A DNA stretch of 64,000 bases from Acidobacteriota bacterium (GTDB taxonomy: Bacteria; Acidobacteriota; Terriglobia; Acidiferrales; UBA7541), in NCBI GenBank assembly GCA_013289715.1, contig JABCZJ010000004.1, positions 186,001 through 250,000 on the forward strand, in the 5' to 3' direction. The notes below the pieces were generated by a model. That model saw only the letters and a program-made list of their open reading frames with translations, did not search any database and had not been told where the DNA came from. The position numbers were made by a program, and so were the translations under genes. Positions 62,940 through 64,000 of this stretch are shown here, piece by piece; position 1 is the first letter of the stretch, and every line of letters starts with the position of its first letter.

Positions 62940-64000
62940 AGGGCTTGCCGGAGTTCGGGTTGTGCTTCCTCGATCCGGATTTCAGAAAGTTCCGTGATCA
63001 GACTGCCCGCCCATGCAAATACGTTATGACGCATCACAGTGCTCCGCATGAGCCTCATCCGCGTCTGCCGTTCCACCGTATCCATTTCCAGCGCCACGCG
63101 TATGGCTTCCGCCAACTGTTCCACGTCGTACGGATTCACGATGATGGCGTCGCGCAATTCCCGCGCCGCCCCGGTGAACTGGCTCAGAATCAGCGCCCCT
63201 TCTTCATCATCGCGCGACGCGACGAATTCCTTCGCCACCAGGTTCATTCCATCATGCAACGATGTGACCATGCAGAAATCCGCCGCCCGGTAATAGGGAA
63301 GAATTTCCTCGTGGCTGTGGTGGCGCGTGAGCAGCGCGATCGGCTTCCAATCCGCCGTCTGCCAGCGCGCGTTGATTCGCGCGGCTTCGGCTTCGAGCTC
63401 TGCCAGGAAATCGTGATAGCGCTCGATTTCCGTACGGCTGGGCGCGCCAATCTGCACGAAGGTGAGCTTTTCGCGATAGGCCGGCCACTTCTCGAGAAAG
63501 CGCTCGACGCCGCGCAGCCGTTCGAGCAATCCCTTGGTGTAGTCCACACGATCAACACCGACTCCGATGAAGTTTGCCTTGATGCCCAGCTTACTCAGCA
63601 GTTCGCTGCGCAGAACGTAAGGCGACACCGCTGGATCCAAGCCTCGTTGTGACTCGCGAAAATCCACGCTGATGGGGAACGGTTTGACGAAAGTTAGGTG
63701 TCCACCGCGCTTCACAGCAAATCGTTCCCATTCAATCTGCGATTCCAAAGAGGCGTCCACCGTCTCCAGAAAATTATCGCAATGCGCCTGGATCTGGAAT
63801 CCGATCAGGTCCGCGCCCAGCAGGCCGCTGACGAGTTCGCGTTGCCACGGACATATGCCGAACGCTTCGGGATTGGGCCAGGGGATGTGCCAGAAAATCG
63901 CCACGCGCGCGTCGGGCCGCGCTTCCTTCACCATGCGCGGCAGCAACGCAAAATGGTAATCCTGCACCAGAACGAGCGGGTGCTCGACGCCCTCGATCTC
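62936..64000 (-). CDS. otsA: trehalose-6-phosphate synthase, partial
   Basis: GT20 enzyme joining UDP-glucose and glucose 6-phosphate. The N-terminal end lies beyond the window. Visible blocks: VLVQDYHFALLPRMV, AIFWHIPWPNPEAF, GVDRVDYTKGLLERL and VTSLHDGMNLVAKEFVASR, all GT20 hallmarks. The last (HDGMNLVAKE) binds the donor. About 355 residues are present of the roughly 470 expected. Trehalose is a compatible solute, fitting the stress theme of the adjoining region. Confidence 0.93.
   Translation of the reverse strand, partial: EIEGVEHPLVLVQDYHFALLPRMVKEARPDARVAIFWHIPWPNPEAFGICPWQRELVSGLLGADLIGFQIQAHCDNFLETVDASLESQIEWERFAVKRGGHLTFVKPFPISVDFRESQRGLDPAVSPYVLRSELLSKLGIKANFIGVGVDRVDYTKGLLERLRGVERFLEKWPAYREKLTFVQIGAPSRTEIERYHDFLAELEAEAARINARWQTADWKPIALLTRHHSHEEILPYYRAADFCMVTSLHDGMNLVAKEFVASRDDEEGALILSQFTGAARELRDAIIVNPYDVEQLAEAIRVALEMDTVERQTRMRLMRSTVMRHNVFAWAGSLITELSEIRIEEAQPELRQAL

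Noticed and set aside
1..64000. CRISPR arrays, tRNA and rRNA genes
   Set aside because: No regularly spaced direct repeats, cloverleaf-like sequences or rRNA segments were found on reading the intergenic regions; a tool search would be more reliable.

Overview
The window looks like a chromosomal segment of a soil or environmental Acidobacteriota bacterium. That is an inference from gene style: futalosine-pathway menaquinone genes, many small stress and membrane proteins of families common in Acidobacteria, Ycf48-like propellers, an acidobacterial style of GC-rich palindromic intergenic repeats, and moderate-to-high GC. No rRNA, tRNA or CRISPR array was seen. Both ends cut into coding sequence or close to it: an RNase HI-like gene on the left and otsA on the right.

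Layout. 0-6 kb: RNase HI-like protein fused to an AF2212-like tail, an orphan membrane histidine kinase, and an mqnA-MOSC-mqnC operon. 6-11.2 kb: exported M23-like protein, Ycf48-like propeller and a large secreted glycoside-hydrolase-like protein. 11.3-15.3 kb: dprA broken by one frameshift and two in-frame stops, followed by intact topA. 15.3-21 kb: a GT39-like membrane glycosyltransferase and a run of small proteins ending in a truncated vapBC remnant. 21-29 kb: an S41-like protein that lacks its catalytic dyad beside a DUF610 deacetylase-like lipoprotein, an asparaginase-type Ntn hydrolase, an amidohydrolase, a second Ycf48-like gene and a DUF4136 protein. 29.4-30.1 kb: what I read as an internally deleted group II intron. 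30.5-40.3 kb: TPR protein, deoxynucleoside kinase, tandem M42 peptidase, ABC exporter pair, histidine kinase and an Nramp-related transporter with a possible structured leader.

40.3-62 kb is the most distinctive part. It is dense with short genes typical of bacterial general-stress and envelope-stress responses (two BON proteins, YtxH, a glycine-zipper protein, CsbD, two DUF1328, DUF3185, DUF3309, two ferritin-like families, two DUF6496 proteins). Mixed among them are signalling genes: a MEDS/PAS histidine kinase with a receiver, a Crp/Fnr regulator, a NarL-type regulator, a HisKA_3 kinase with a receiver, and two paralogous receivers that have lost the phosphorylation site. The island runs into otsB-otsA, for trehalose synthesis, at the right edge. 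I infer a stress-adaptation island; common control is not shown by the sequence.

The most useful second looks are the paralogous pseudo-receivers in the stress island, the dead S41 protein, the AI-2E-type permease with a corrinoid-fold tail translated from a 4-base overlap, the degenerate dprA, and the deleted group II intron.
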